A DNA stretch of 14,924 bases, taken from contig CANHHZ010000026.1 in NCBI GenBank assembly GCA_947460275.1, positions 1 to 14,924 on the forward strand. Direction: 5' to 3'. Source of the DNA: Sphingobacteriaceae bacterium. Its GTDB lineage: Bacteria > Bacteroidota > Bacteroidia > Sphingobacteriales > Sphingobacteriaceae. The notes beneath the pieces are model-generated. The model saw only the letters and a program-made list of their open reading frames with translations, ran no database searches and was not told where the DNA came from. Position numbers and translations under genes: made by a program. Position 1 is the first letter of the stretch; each line of letters begins with the position of its first letter. Of this stretch, positions 1 to 7,411 are shown in pieces.

Positions 1-668
1 GCACTTATTTTATCTTTATTTTTAGTAGGCAACAACCTAAATCCTGCTTTCTTATAGTCATCATCCAACACCCAAGCAATTGCCCAAAAATGGGGAAACT
101 GCCATACAAATTGAATTAAGAATAAAATAATAGCAATTTGATAATCTACTGGAACATATCCAATTTCTGATTGCCCACCAATGGCCGCAATGTAACCGAT
201 TAACGGAGGTAATGCACCGGGTATAGCACCTACAAATACAGCTATTGGCGATTTACGCTTTAAAGGCGTATAAGCGAAAGCATACAATAAAATTGAAAAT
301 ACAGCTATTAATCCAGTTTCAAGATTTAATTTACCCAATAACCAAGTGCCAGCTATCCCCATAATTAGGCCTAAAACCAAACCTTGTCCAGTGGCCATTC
401 TACCAGCTGCCATTGGCCGTTCTTTGGTTCTGGTCATCAATTTATCTAAGTCGACCTCAATAATTTCATTGAAACAGTTTGCAGCGCCTGTAACTAAAAA
501 ACCACCCACAATTAGCATCAACCAATTTGTCCAGTTAATACCCTCTACAATACCTCTATCTATTTGGATTTTAGAGCCAATTAAAAAAGTAATCGACGCA
601 GAAAAAACCACCAAAAAAGTTAGTCTGAATTTAATTAATTTCGAGAAGTCTGAAAAAAACTGTTTCAA
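1..668 (-). CDS. ctaB: Protoheme IX farnesyltransferase (haem O synthase), 3' end cut by window edge
   Basis: This polytopic membrane prenyltransferase converts haem B to haem O by adding a farnesyl group. It is the first step to the haem A used by the CoxA encoded nearby. About 222 residues are visible and the C-terminal part lies outside the window. The UbiA-family prenyl-diphosphate motif is at residues 67-85 (N67, E71, D73, D75, M78, R80-T81, R84-P85). Glu71 stands where many family members have Asp. The second family signature, a YTPLKR segment followed by GAIPGALPPLIG, is near residues 130-157, and WQFPHFWAIAW near 184-194 is also typical. No ATG lies near the expected N-terminus. I chose the TTG at 666-668, which gives a start resembling MKQFFSDFSKLIK and lies 11 nt after the ctaA stop. 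Family assignment is secure; the start codon is less so. Confidence 0.9.
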   Translation of the reverse strand, partial: MKQFFSDFSKLIKFRLTFLVVFSASITFLIGSKIQIDRGIVEGINWTNWLMLIVGGFLVTGAANCFNEIIEVDLDKLMTRTKERPMAAGRMATGQGLVLGLIMGIAGTWLLGKLNLETGLIAVFSILLYAFAYTPLKRKSPIAVFVGAIPGALPPLIGYIAAIGGQSEIGYVPVDYQIAIILFLIQFVWQFPHFWAIAWVLDDDYKKAGFRLLPTKNKDKIS

Positions 669-679
669 TTTAAATTGGA

Positions 680-1741
680 TTAATGGGGTTGATAAGTGTT
701 TGTACGGTAAACTAATAAATATAGATAATATTGTAGGCTAAACAATATAAACGAAAACAAAAGATGTATGGGCTGTGCATAGGCGGGTAAGGCAAAATAC
801 GACAATAACAAACCAGAAACCACCTGTACAGCTAAAGCTAGCATGATATAATTTGCGGTAGTTAAAGGCAAAGCTTTACCATTAAAACGATCAACTATCA
901 TTTTATATACAATTGCATTGCAAATAGCCACCAATACTGCTATGTCTCGATGATAAACAAACATATCGCCTATTTTAGCTACCCAAGTGTTTCGACCAGA
1001 AAAAAGCAACGCCTTAGAAACAGTATCTATAGCCTCTCTAACTTCCGTGCCTAAAACGATTTGGAGTATGCTTATCAAAATTGTAAAAGCTAAAAATCCT
1101 TTTAGCCATAAAATACGATACATTATTACACTATTCTCCTTGTGCAGTTGTTTGGCATAATTGTAGGTATAAATGGCAACAATTAATATCACCAAAGCCA
1201 ACAACATGTGTAGGGTAACTACCCATTGTGTTAAATTTGTAGATACCACAATCGAACCTAACCAAGCTTGAAAAACAACAATGATGATGTTAAAAAAGCT
1301 TAAAAAAACTATCCTTTTTGCTGTTTTTAAATACACAAAAGACGCAACTGAAGTTAACAACAGGAACAGGCCTAAAGTTGCTCCAGCCAATCTGTTTATG
1401 TATTCAGTCCATGTTTTGGCAGCATTAAATTCTTCAGGTATAGTAATGCTTTGGTCGCGTCTTATGCTATCAGCTAGTGTAACTTTGCCCATCTTTTCCA
1501 AGTAATTGGCAAAACGTTCGTTTTTTTTAATTCTACCAGCTATATATTTATCTTTATAATCGGCTGGCAATTGCGAAACCTTTGTAGGAGGTACGTATTG
1601 ATCAAAACATTTTGGCCAATCAGGGCAACCCATACCAGAACCAGTGCTGCGTACAATACCTCCGGCTAAAATAACCAAAAGCGTTACAACAATGGTGATG
1701 AAGTTTAATCTAACGAATCTAAGTTCAGATTTAGCAATCAT
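680..1741 (-). CDS. ctaA: Haem A synthase (COX15/CtaA family)
   Basis: This integral membrane enzyme oxidises the C8 methyl group of haem O to a formyl group, giving haem A for cytochrome aa3. The protein has 353 residues with about eight hydrophobic spans. The first span runs into the family signature GGIVRSTGSGMGCPDWPKC (residues 27-45), whose Cys39 and Cys45 correspond to the extracytoplasmic cysteine pair of the family. Conserved His residues expected to bind haem are at 178 (TLHMLLA), 264 (VYHRD) and 326 (PIHLLFS). At the first ligand position, where the family usually has an E-x-x-H-R pattern, this protein reads EYINR (E113, N116, R117), so His is replaced by Asn. The gene lies just upstream of ctaB in the same direction and 18 nt beyond a strong hairpin that follows coxA. 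It is therefore either transcribed by read-through or has its own short-leader promoter, which I could not identify. Confidence 0.93.
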   Translation of the reverse strand: MIAKSELRFVRLNFITIVVTLLVILAGGIVRSTGSGMGCPDWPKCFDQYVPPTKVSQLPADYKDKYIAGRIKKNERFANYLEKMGKVTLADSIRRDQSITIPEEFNAAKTWTEYINRLAGATLGLFLLLTSVASFVYLKTAKRIVFLSFFNIIIVVFQAWLGSIVVSTNLTQWVVTLHMLLALVILIVAIYTYNYAKQLHKENSVIMYRILWLKGFLAFTILISILQIVLGTEVREAIDTVSKALLFSGRNTWVAKIGDMFVYHRDIAVLVAICNAIVYKMIVDRFNGKALPLTTANYIMLALAVQVVSGLLLSYFALPAYAQPIHLLFSFILFSLQYYLYLLVYRTNTYQPH

Positions 1742-1756
1742 TGGGTTTTATAGATT

Positions 1757-1807
1757 AAAAAACAAGGTATCTGTTGTAAGTAATTTACTTCAGCAGATAC
1801 CTTGTTT
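1757..1807 (-). terminator. Strong hairpin with T-tract between coxA and ctaA
   Basis: A perfect 14-bp inverted repeat has its arms at 1760-1773 and 1794-1807. Inside it, TTG/CAG (one G-T wobble) and AAGT/ACTT pairs can extend the stem. Read on the minus strand, the hairpin ends in a run of six T (1762-1757), the form of an intrinsic terminator placed after the coxA stop at 1831. On the plus strand it is followed by TTTATATAA, a weaker tail. Its base is only 18 nt before the ctaA start codon, so it could also act as an attenuator or an mRNA 3'-end stabiliser that still permits some read-through. Confidence 0.8.
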
Positions 1808-1830
1808 ATATAATAAGTTAGATTTCTAAC

Positions 1831-3723
1831 TTACTCTGCTTTTTCTACAACTGGAACATTTTTAAGTTCCCAGTCTTTTTGAATTTGTTCAGCTTCTGTG
1901 TTTCCTTCAAAATCATGCACTAAGTTAGAACTCATGGTTTGAGAGAAAGGCACTGTTTGTGGAATAAAGTCTTGTGCTGCACCCGGTTTACTATAATCAT
2001 ATGGCCAACGATATACAGTAGGGATTTCACCTGGCCAATTGCCATGCAAATGCTCTACAGGGGCTGTCCACTCTAAAGTATTGGCTTCCCAAGGATTTTG
2101 TGGTGCAGGTTTTCCTTTAAATATAGAATAGAAAAAATTGAATAAAAATGCTACTTGTGCTAATGCAGCTATAATAGCTGACCAAGTTACAAATACATTC
2201 ACGGTTAACCATTTTTGCATAAACTCAAACTCAGTAAATGCATAATAACGACGTGGAACACCATCTAAACCCAAAAAGTGAAGCGGGAAAAAAACCAAAT
2301 AAGCGGTAATAAAAGTTAACCAAAAGTGAAGATAACCTAATTTTGCATTCATCATTTTTCCGAACATACGCGGAAACCAATGATAAACACCTGCAAGCAT
2401 ACCAAAAATAGCTGCCGAACCCATCACCAAGTGGAAGTGGGCAACTACAAAATAAGTATCGTGTAAGTTGATATCTAATGAAGCATTTCCTAAAAAGATG
2501 CCTGTTAAACCTCCAGAGATAAAAAATGAAACCAATCCAATTGCAAACAACATGGCAGGAGTAAATCTGATGTTTCCTCTCCATAAAGTTGCTAAATAGT
2601 TGAATGTTTTTACTGCCGATGGAACCGCAATAATTAAGGTTGTAATCATAAATACACCACCTAACAATGGATTCATTCCGGTTACGAACATATGGTGACC
2701 CCAAACTATAAACGACAGTAAAGTAATACCGATTAATGAATAAATCATGGCATGGTATCCAAAAATTGGCTTTCTAGAGTTAACCGAAATTACTTCAGAC
2801 GAAATACCTAAAGCGGGCATAATTACGATATATACCTCTGGGTGTCCTAAGAACCAGAATAAGTGTTGCCATAAAATTGGCGAGCCACCTTCATTAGGTA
2901 ATATTTGAGTACCCATTACAATATCTGATAGGTAAAAACTGGTGCCAACGCTACGATCGAAGACCAATAAAACTACACCAGCTACTAAAACAGGAAAAGA
3001 TAAAATACCCAAAATAGCCGTTAAAAAAAATGCCCAAATTGTTAATGGCATTTTCCAAAGATCCATTCCTTTGGTACGCATATTTAAAACTGTACTTACG
3101 TAATTGATACCACCCATTAAAGAGGAAGCAACAAAAAGTACCATACTTATTAACCACATTGTCATACCTAATCCAGAACCTGCTATAGCTGTTGGCAATG
3201 CCGATAAAGGAGGATAAACTGTCCAACCAGCACTTGCGGGACCTGTTTGTATGAAAAAAGAAGCCATCATGATTGTGCAAGCCAAAAAGAAGAACCAATA
3301 CGAAAGCATATTCAAAAATGGCGATGCCATATCTCTTGCTCCTAACTGTAATGGGATAAGTAAGTTGCTAAAAGTACCACTTAAACCTGCTGTGAGCACA
3401 AAAAACACCATAATTGTACCATGAATGGTAACCAATGCCAAATAAAAATCTGGCTTAATTCTTCCACCCTCGGCCCATTTTCCTAAAAATGTTTCTAAAA
3501 TTGGAAAACTTTTGTCTGGCCATGCCAATTGCAATCTAAATAATATAGACAATCCCATTGCAATAACCGCCATGATAATACCAGTTATTAAAAACTGTTT
3601 AGCAATCATTTTATGATCTTGACTAAACACATATTTAGTTAAGAAGGTTTCATGATGATGTCCATGAGCGTGATCATCATGATTATCAATGTGAGGTGTA
3701 TCTTGTAAATTTATAGTTGACAT
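1831..3723 (-). CDS. coxA: Cytochrome c oxidase subunit I, aa3-type (A1-like)
   Basis: This is the catalytic subunit of the proton-pumping terminal oxidase. It binds haem a, haem a3 and CuB and reduces O2 to water. Visible ligands are His101 (IHGTIM) and His431 for haem a, His429 for haem a3 (AHFHLV), and His294, His343 and His344 for CuB, with the cross-linked Tyr298 in GHPEVY. Proton-channel residues are present: Asp131 and Asn138 (DMASPFLN) and Glu296 of the D channel, and Lys372 of the K channel. Glu296 in GHPEVY marks an A1-type enzyme. The protein has 630 residues, longer than the roughly 530-560 of many CoxA proteins. Part of the excess is an N-terminal tail with a His/Asp-rich stretch at residues 11-24. 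The gene starts 18 nt after coxB, with GGAG about 12 nt before the ATG, and is the last gene before the hairpin at 1757-1807. Confidence 0.97.
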   Translation of the reverse strand: MSTINLQDTPHIDNHDDHAHGHHHETFLTKYVFSQDHKMIAKQFLITGIIMAVIAMGLSILFRLQLAWPDKSFPILETFLGKWAEGGRIKPDFYLALVTIHGTIMVFFVLTAGLSGTFSNLLIPLQLGARDMASPFLNMLSYWFFFLACTIMMASFFIQTGPASAGWTVYPPLSALPTAIAGSGLGMTMWLISMVLFVASSLMGGINYVSTVLNMRTKGMDLWKMPLTIWAFFLTAILGILSFPVLVAGVVLLVFDRSVGTSFYLSDIVMGTQILPNEGGSPILWQHLFWFLGHPEVYIVIMPALGISSEVISVNSRKPIFGYHAMIYSLIGITLLSFIVWGHHMFVTGMNPLLGGVFMITTLIIAVPSAVKTFNYLATLWRGNIRFTPAMLFAIGLVSFFISGGLTGIFLGNASLDINLHDTYFVVAHFHLVMGSAAIFGMLAGVYHWFPRMFGKMMNAKLGYLHFWLTFITAYLVFFPLHFLGLDGVPRRYYAFTEFEFMQKWLTVNVFVTWSAIIAALAQVAFLFNFFYSIFKGKPAPQNPWEANTLEWTAPVEHLHGNWPGEIPTVYRWPYDYSKPGAAQDFIPQTVPFSQTMSSNLVHDFEGNTEAEQIQKDWELKNVPVVEKAE

Positions 3724-3741
3724 AATAAGGGTTCTCCAGTA

Positions 3742-5013
3742 TTATTTTTTAAAAGCTAATTGATTTGTTTGTTCAGTGATTTTGGTAGCAGTAGTATCAG
3801 CTGTAGCCGGTACAGCTACAGGTTCAATCGGAATTGGTAGATTAAATGCTTTTCTCAAATCGTTAGTTAGGTAGGTAGTTTGTTTAACAACCCAAGCATT
3901 GTACTCTTCCTGGCTAACCACTCTAACTGTTTTTTGCATGTTATAATGATTGGTTCCGCAAATTTTGGCACAAAGTAAAATATATTTAAATGAAGGATCA
4001 TTGGTTTTAATCTTCATCTCATCAGAGGTAATAGTTGGCGTAAATTCGAAGTAAGAAGTCATGCCAGGCACTGTATTTAACTGTACCCTAAAGTGAGGCA
4101 TATAAAAACTATGTAATACGTCTTTACTTGTGAGTACAAAACGAACCGGTTTGTTTACAGGGATTACCAATTCATCGGCAAGCTGGTCGTCCAAACTATT
4201 TTTATCGTTAAAATCGATACCTAGCGCATTTATACTTGTAATTTTTTTATAATTTTTTACCCCAATTACACCATCGGCTCCTGGATAACGAAAATCCCAT
4301 TGAAACTGTGATGAAGTAACTTCAATACTCAAGGGTTGATTGTTAGGATCTTGTACTTTATGAAAAATAGATCTCCACGTTAAAAAACCCATCAAAACCA
4401 AAACGGTTAATACTAGCGCTGGAATCACTGTCCAAATACGTTCTAAAGCATTATTATGCGGGTAATAATAAGCTTTTCTGTTTCCCGTGCTCTTATAAAT
4501 GTAAGCAAACGTAAATAAAATAATATGGGTAACAATAAAAACGATGGTAGTAATAATCAAAGTGATGTTAAACATCTCATCAATTCTTTTTCCATGCTCG
4601 GAAGCCGCCTCTGGCAATAACATGTTACCATGAACAGTATATTCCCAATACACACCGTACAAGCCAACAACCAAAAATGCGGCAAATAAAACACCATTAA
4701 TTTTATTCCAGTTTATACCTTCTGGTTTTCCTTGTGTTTCCCTAGTTAGTTCATAAACCTTTAATGCTTTTCCTATGATACCTATAAATAAGCATAGCAA
4801 TAAAAAAAGCAGCACATAGAACAATGTAGATTTATAAATTGGCTCCATATCTACAGCCTTGGCTGGAGCAGCCGAAGCCGTTGCACCTACTTCTTGGGCA
4901 AATACACTCATGCTCGAGAAAACAGTAAATATTACTGTTAATACAGCCGTTGCTTTAGTAATTATTATATTTTTTAAACTCATTTTCTTAAAAGTAGTAC
5001 GATGTACTTTCAT
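3742..5013 (-). CDS. coxB: Cytochrome c oxidase subunit II with CuA site and extra N-terminal spans
   Basis: This subunit receives electrons at its periplasmic binuclear CuA centre and passes them to haem a of CoxA. CuA ligands are His301 (DVLHSF), Cys348, Cys352, His356 and Met359 in CAKICGTNHYNM. Lys350 stands at the position that is Glu in the common C-S-E-L-C form, where the backbone carbonyl is the ligand. The aromatic electron-entry segment QFQWDFRYPG is at 236-245. An N-terminal signal-like segment ends near Ala39-Gln40. After it I see four hydrophobic spans (about 64-82, 107-124, 148-172 and 196-213); classical subunit II has only the last two. The protein has 423 residues. The ATG at 5013 gives a rather long signal; an internal ATG at 4983 (MSLKNIII) gives a more ordinary 30-residue signal and may be the true start. 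The gene lies between actF and coxA in the same series. Confidence 0.95.
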   Translation of the reverse strand: MKVHRTTFKKMSLKNIIITKATAVLTVIFTVFSSMSVFAQEVGATASAAPAKAVDMEPIYKSTLFYVLLFLLLCLFIGIIGKALKVYELTRETQGKPEGINWNKINGVLFAAFLVVGLYGVYWEYTVHGNMLLPEAASEHGKRIDEMFNITLIITTIVFIVTHIILFTFAYIYKSTGNRKAYYYPHNNALERIWTVIPALVLTVLVLMGFLTWRSIFHKVQDPNNQPLSIEVTSSQFQWDFRYPGADGVIGVKNYKKITSINALGIDFNDKNSLDDQLADELVIPVNKPVRFVLTSKDVLHSFYMPHFRVQLNTVPGMTSYFEFTPTITSDEMKIKTNDPSFKYILLCAKICGTNHYNMQKTVRVVSQEEYNAWVVKQTTYLTNDLRKAFNLPIPIEPVAVPATADTTATKITEQTNQLAFKK

Positions 5014-5041
5014 GTTAATTTATATACCTAAAACCTACCTG

Positions 5042-6274
5042 TTACAAATGGTGATTTAAACTCTCTTCTAAAAACGGATGGTTTTTAGCAATTAAAGCTT
5101 TTTTACTTAGTGCGCTTAATACCGTAAAAGTAAATAGACCTAAAAATCCTAAAGCAATACCAATTTCCAAAACTCCAAAACCACTTCCACTTTTTGTTCC
5201 AAATTCGAATATACCCGGCATAATCATTTGGTAGTAATCTACCCAATGACCACAAAGTACAACTATAGAAACGCCTAAAAGTATGTTTTCACTACGCTTG
5301 TTATCACGATCCATTAACAATAGTAATGGAGTTAAAAAGTTTAGCGCCAAATTTAAGTAAAACCAAAATTCGTAACCGTTAAATCGTTTGTAAAAATATA
5401 CGGTCTCTTCAGACATATTTGCATAGTAAATCAATAAAAATTGAGCAAACCATACATAAGTCCAAAAAATCGAAAATCCAAATATAAATTGCCCTAAATT
5501 GTGGAGATGACTGTTGTTGACCCAGCTCATATAGCCAGATTTTTTTAACAGGATAATGATAACTGCAATTGTAGCTAAACTGCTTACCCACATGGCAGCA
5601 AAGTTATACCAACCAAACATAGTTGAAAACCAATGTGCTTCTAAAGACATAATCGTATCAAAAGCGAATATAGGTGTAGTAAAACCATAAATCACTAAGA
5701 ACACACATGAGTATTTAAAGCTTTTTCTGTAAGAAGCTAAGCCACCTTCCAAATCTTCATTGTTTGACCATTTAGCTAATAACATAGCAAACATGCTATA
5801 CAAACCTAAAAATACTACCTGACGGCCCATGAAAAAAGGCACATTCAAGAAGGCAGATTTTCCGTCAATTAACTTATCGTAATTTGAAGAATTAGGATCC
5901 GTTAATCCTGGTGCATTCCAATGATGGTAAAGATTATGAGTGTATAAACCTAAACCTATAACCGTTAATAAAATGATAACGGCAATTGGTAAAGTTTTAG
6001 CCATGGCTTGTGGTACACGCAATATTGATGCCGACCAGCCTGCTTGCGCAACATATTGAACGGCTAAAAAGAAAGCCCCCGACATACATACACAGGCAAA
6101 ATAATATGCCATAAGTAACAGGTTAGCAAAGGTACGCTCGTGCATAGTTTCTTCTTTGCTTAAAAAACCGTAAGCAATAGCACCAATACCAACTAAGATA
6201 CCGATAATGCTCAGCGTTTTTACTTTTCCTGTAAACTCAAATTGTTCACTTAAATTATAATGATGAGTTCCCAT
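5042..6274 (-). CDS. actF: Alternative complex III membrane subunit ActF (NrfD-related)
   Basis: ActF is one of the two large integral-membrane subunits of alternative complex III, the quinol:cytochrome c (or oxidase) oxidoreductase that replaces the bc1 complex in many Bacteroidota. The 410-residue protein is almost entirely hydrophobic. Spans are evident near residues 19-37, 48-73, 93-111, 145-168, 188-210 and 217-243, with further spans to about 395, consistent with the ten-helix fold of the ActC/ActF pair. Family-like segments include PFFMGRQVVFLGLYS (146-160), EAHWFSTMFGWYNFAAMW (212-229) and the aromatic segment before MSEETVYFYKRFNG. In the F. johnsoniae structure ActF mirrors ActC, while the clearest quinol site is in ActC. 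The gene starts 15 nt after actE and ends 28 nt before coxB, placing it at the junction between the two respiratory complexes. Confidence 0.93.
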   Translation of the reverse strand: MGTHHYNLSEQFEFTGKVKTLSIIGILVGIGAIAYGFLSKEETMHERTFANLLLMAYYFACVCMSGAFFLAVQYVAQAGWSASILRVPQAMAKTLPIAVIILLTVIGLGLYTHNLYHHWNAPGLTDPNSSNYDKLIDGKSAFLNVPFFMGRQVVFLGLYSMFAMLLAKWSNNEDLEGGLASYRKSFKYSCVFLVIYGFTTPIFAFDTIMSLEAHWFSTMFGWYNFAAMWVSSLATIAVIIILLKKSGYMSWVNNSHLHNLGQFIFGFSIFWTYVWFAQFLLIYYANMSEETVYFYKRFNGYEFWFYLNLALNFLTPLLLLMDRDNKRSENILLGVSIVVLCGHWVDYYQMIMPGIFEFGTKSGSGFGVLEIGIALGFLGLFTFTVLSALSKKALIAKNHPFLEESLNHHL

Positions 6275-6289
6275 TTATATCTGCTTTTC

Positions 6290-6880
6290 TTATTGTTTTT
6301 GTAATTGTTGTACATACATTACCACTTTCCATCTTTCTGTTGGAGTAAGTTGCGATGCATAAGATCCCATTGAATTTAAACCGTAAAAAATGGTATGATA
6401 AATTTTTCCAGCCGATAAATCTTTTACAAGACCTGTCTCTCCAGTATGGTGAGATGGATCTTCGCCATAATAAGAAGGAACACCAGCAATACCTTTATCT
6501 AATTTTACGATATGCCCTTGACCATCGCCTTTTTCGCCATGACAAGGTCCACAAAATACATTGTAGTAATGCTTACCTTCTAAAAGATTTTTTTCAGTTA
6601 ATGATAATGGATTAACCAATGCGCCTGAAGCCGCAAAGCCCTCAGGTGTATTTGCATACTCAAATCTTACAAACCCCACTGGATCTGTATTTAGAGGAGG
6701 AGTTTGTGCAGTTTGTCCATTTACAAAATTTTTATTTGGTTGATCCTGATTATAAGCAATCGGATCATACATATTTCTGGCATACTCTAAACCTGTACTT
6801 CTTTTATCTGTACAAGCCGAAAGCATAGCCACTGCAGCTAGCACTGTAAATGCCGCATAAACTATATATTTCTTATTCAT
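6290..6880 (-). CDS. actE: Alternative complex III monohaem cytochrome c lipoprotein ActE
   Basis: ActE is the monohaem cytochrome c subunit of alternative complex III, exposed to the periplasm and anchored by a lipid. The ATG at 6880 gives a 196-residue protein with a typical lipoprotein signal ending in AMLSAC, so Cys23 would be acylated. A structure of the F. johnsoniae complex shows triacylated N-terminal cysteines in two subunits, which agrees with this. The single haem site is CGPCH at 110-114, and Met171 in NSMGSYASQLTP is the likely sixth ligand. An upstream ATG at 6901 would add seven residues (MKGSTLA) in front of the signal and increase overlap with actD. I prefer 6880, where the start lies in ATGAATAA and overlaps the actD stop, suggesting translational coupling. 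AGGAAG lies about ten nt before it. Confidence 0.93.
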   Translation of the reverse strand: MNKKYIVYAAFTVLAAVAMLSACTDKRSTGLEYARNMYDPIAYNQDQPNKNFVNGQTAQTPPLNTDPVGFVRFEYANTPEGFAASGALVNPLSLTEKNLLEGKHYYNVFCGPCHGEKGDGQGHIVKLDKGIAGVPSYYGEDPSHHTGETGLVKDLSAGKIYHTIFYGLNSMGSYASQLTPTERWKVVMYVQQLQKQ

Positions 6881-7409
6881 AGCTAATGTACTTCCTTTCA
6901 TTATACTTTACTTCTAAAGCACCTGCTCCTTTTAATAATTCATCAATTTTTGCATGCTCTACATTTTGTTTTGCATCAATCGCGATGATAAAACGGTCGT
7001 TAGTTGCACGTAAATCCATCACCCTTGGTGCTCTTCCCGGAAACAAGTGGGTAGAAGCATAATAAGATCCTACTAGGCCAAAAGCACAAAATAAAATCGT
7101 TAACTCAAAAGTGATTGGAATGAAATCTGGCAAAGCAAAATGCGTTTTCCCACCGATATTAATAGGCCAATCTACAACAGTTGCTAAATAAACCCCTGTA
7201 AGCATGGTCAATGTACCAGTAATTCCGAAAAAGAAAGCGGCTACATCTAACCTTGATCTTTTTACTCCTAATTTAGCTTCGATGCCGTGAATAGGCATTG
7301 GCGTATACACATCATGTATTTTGATGTTGTTCTCCTGTAACTTTTCGATGCCGTGCATCATCTCGTCAGGATCGCCAAAACTGCCTAAAATATATTTGAT
7401 ATTACTCAT
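6873..7409 (-). CDS. actD: Alternative complex III subunit ActD (DUF3341 family)
   Basis: ActD is a small membrane subunit of alternative complex III, recognised by its DUF3341-type sequence. A soluble N-terminal part, with FGDPDEMMHGIEKL near residues 11-24 and DVYTPMPIHGIE near 33-44, precedes two hydrophobic spans (about 57-79 and 98-118). These are followed by a soluble C-terminal domain with a THLFPGRAPRV segment at 120-130. The length of 178 residues is usual for the family. No cofactor-binding motif is visible, which agrees with a structural rather than redox role. The gene starts 2 nt after actC and its stop codon overlaps the preferred actE start, so translation of actC, actD and actE is probably coupled. 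Confidence 0.93.
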   Translation of the reverse strand: MSNIKYILGSFGDPDEMMHGIEKLQENNIKIHDVYTPMPIHGIEAKLGVKRSRLDVAAFFFGITGTLTMLTGVYLATVVDWPINIGGKTHFALPDFIPITFELTILFCAFGLVGSYYASTHLFPGRAPRVMDLRATNDRFIIAIDAKQNVEHAKIDELLKGAGALEVKYNERKYISYE

Positions 7410-7411
7410 TG

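Noticed and set aside
346..741. Plus-strand open frame of 131 codons overlapping ctaB and the end of ctaA
   Set aside because: It is antisense to ctaB, whose reverse-strand translation carries clear family motifs, and its own product shows no recognisable domain.
2231..2704. Minus-strand open frame of 157 codons inside coxA
   Set aside because: It is an alternate reading frame of coxA, with Cys/Trp/Arg-rich low-quality sequence; coxA in the main frame is intact with all ligands.
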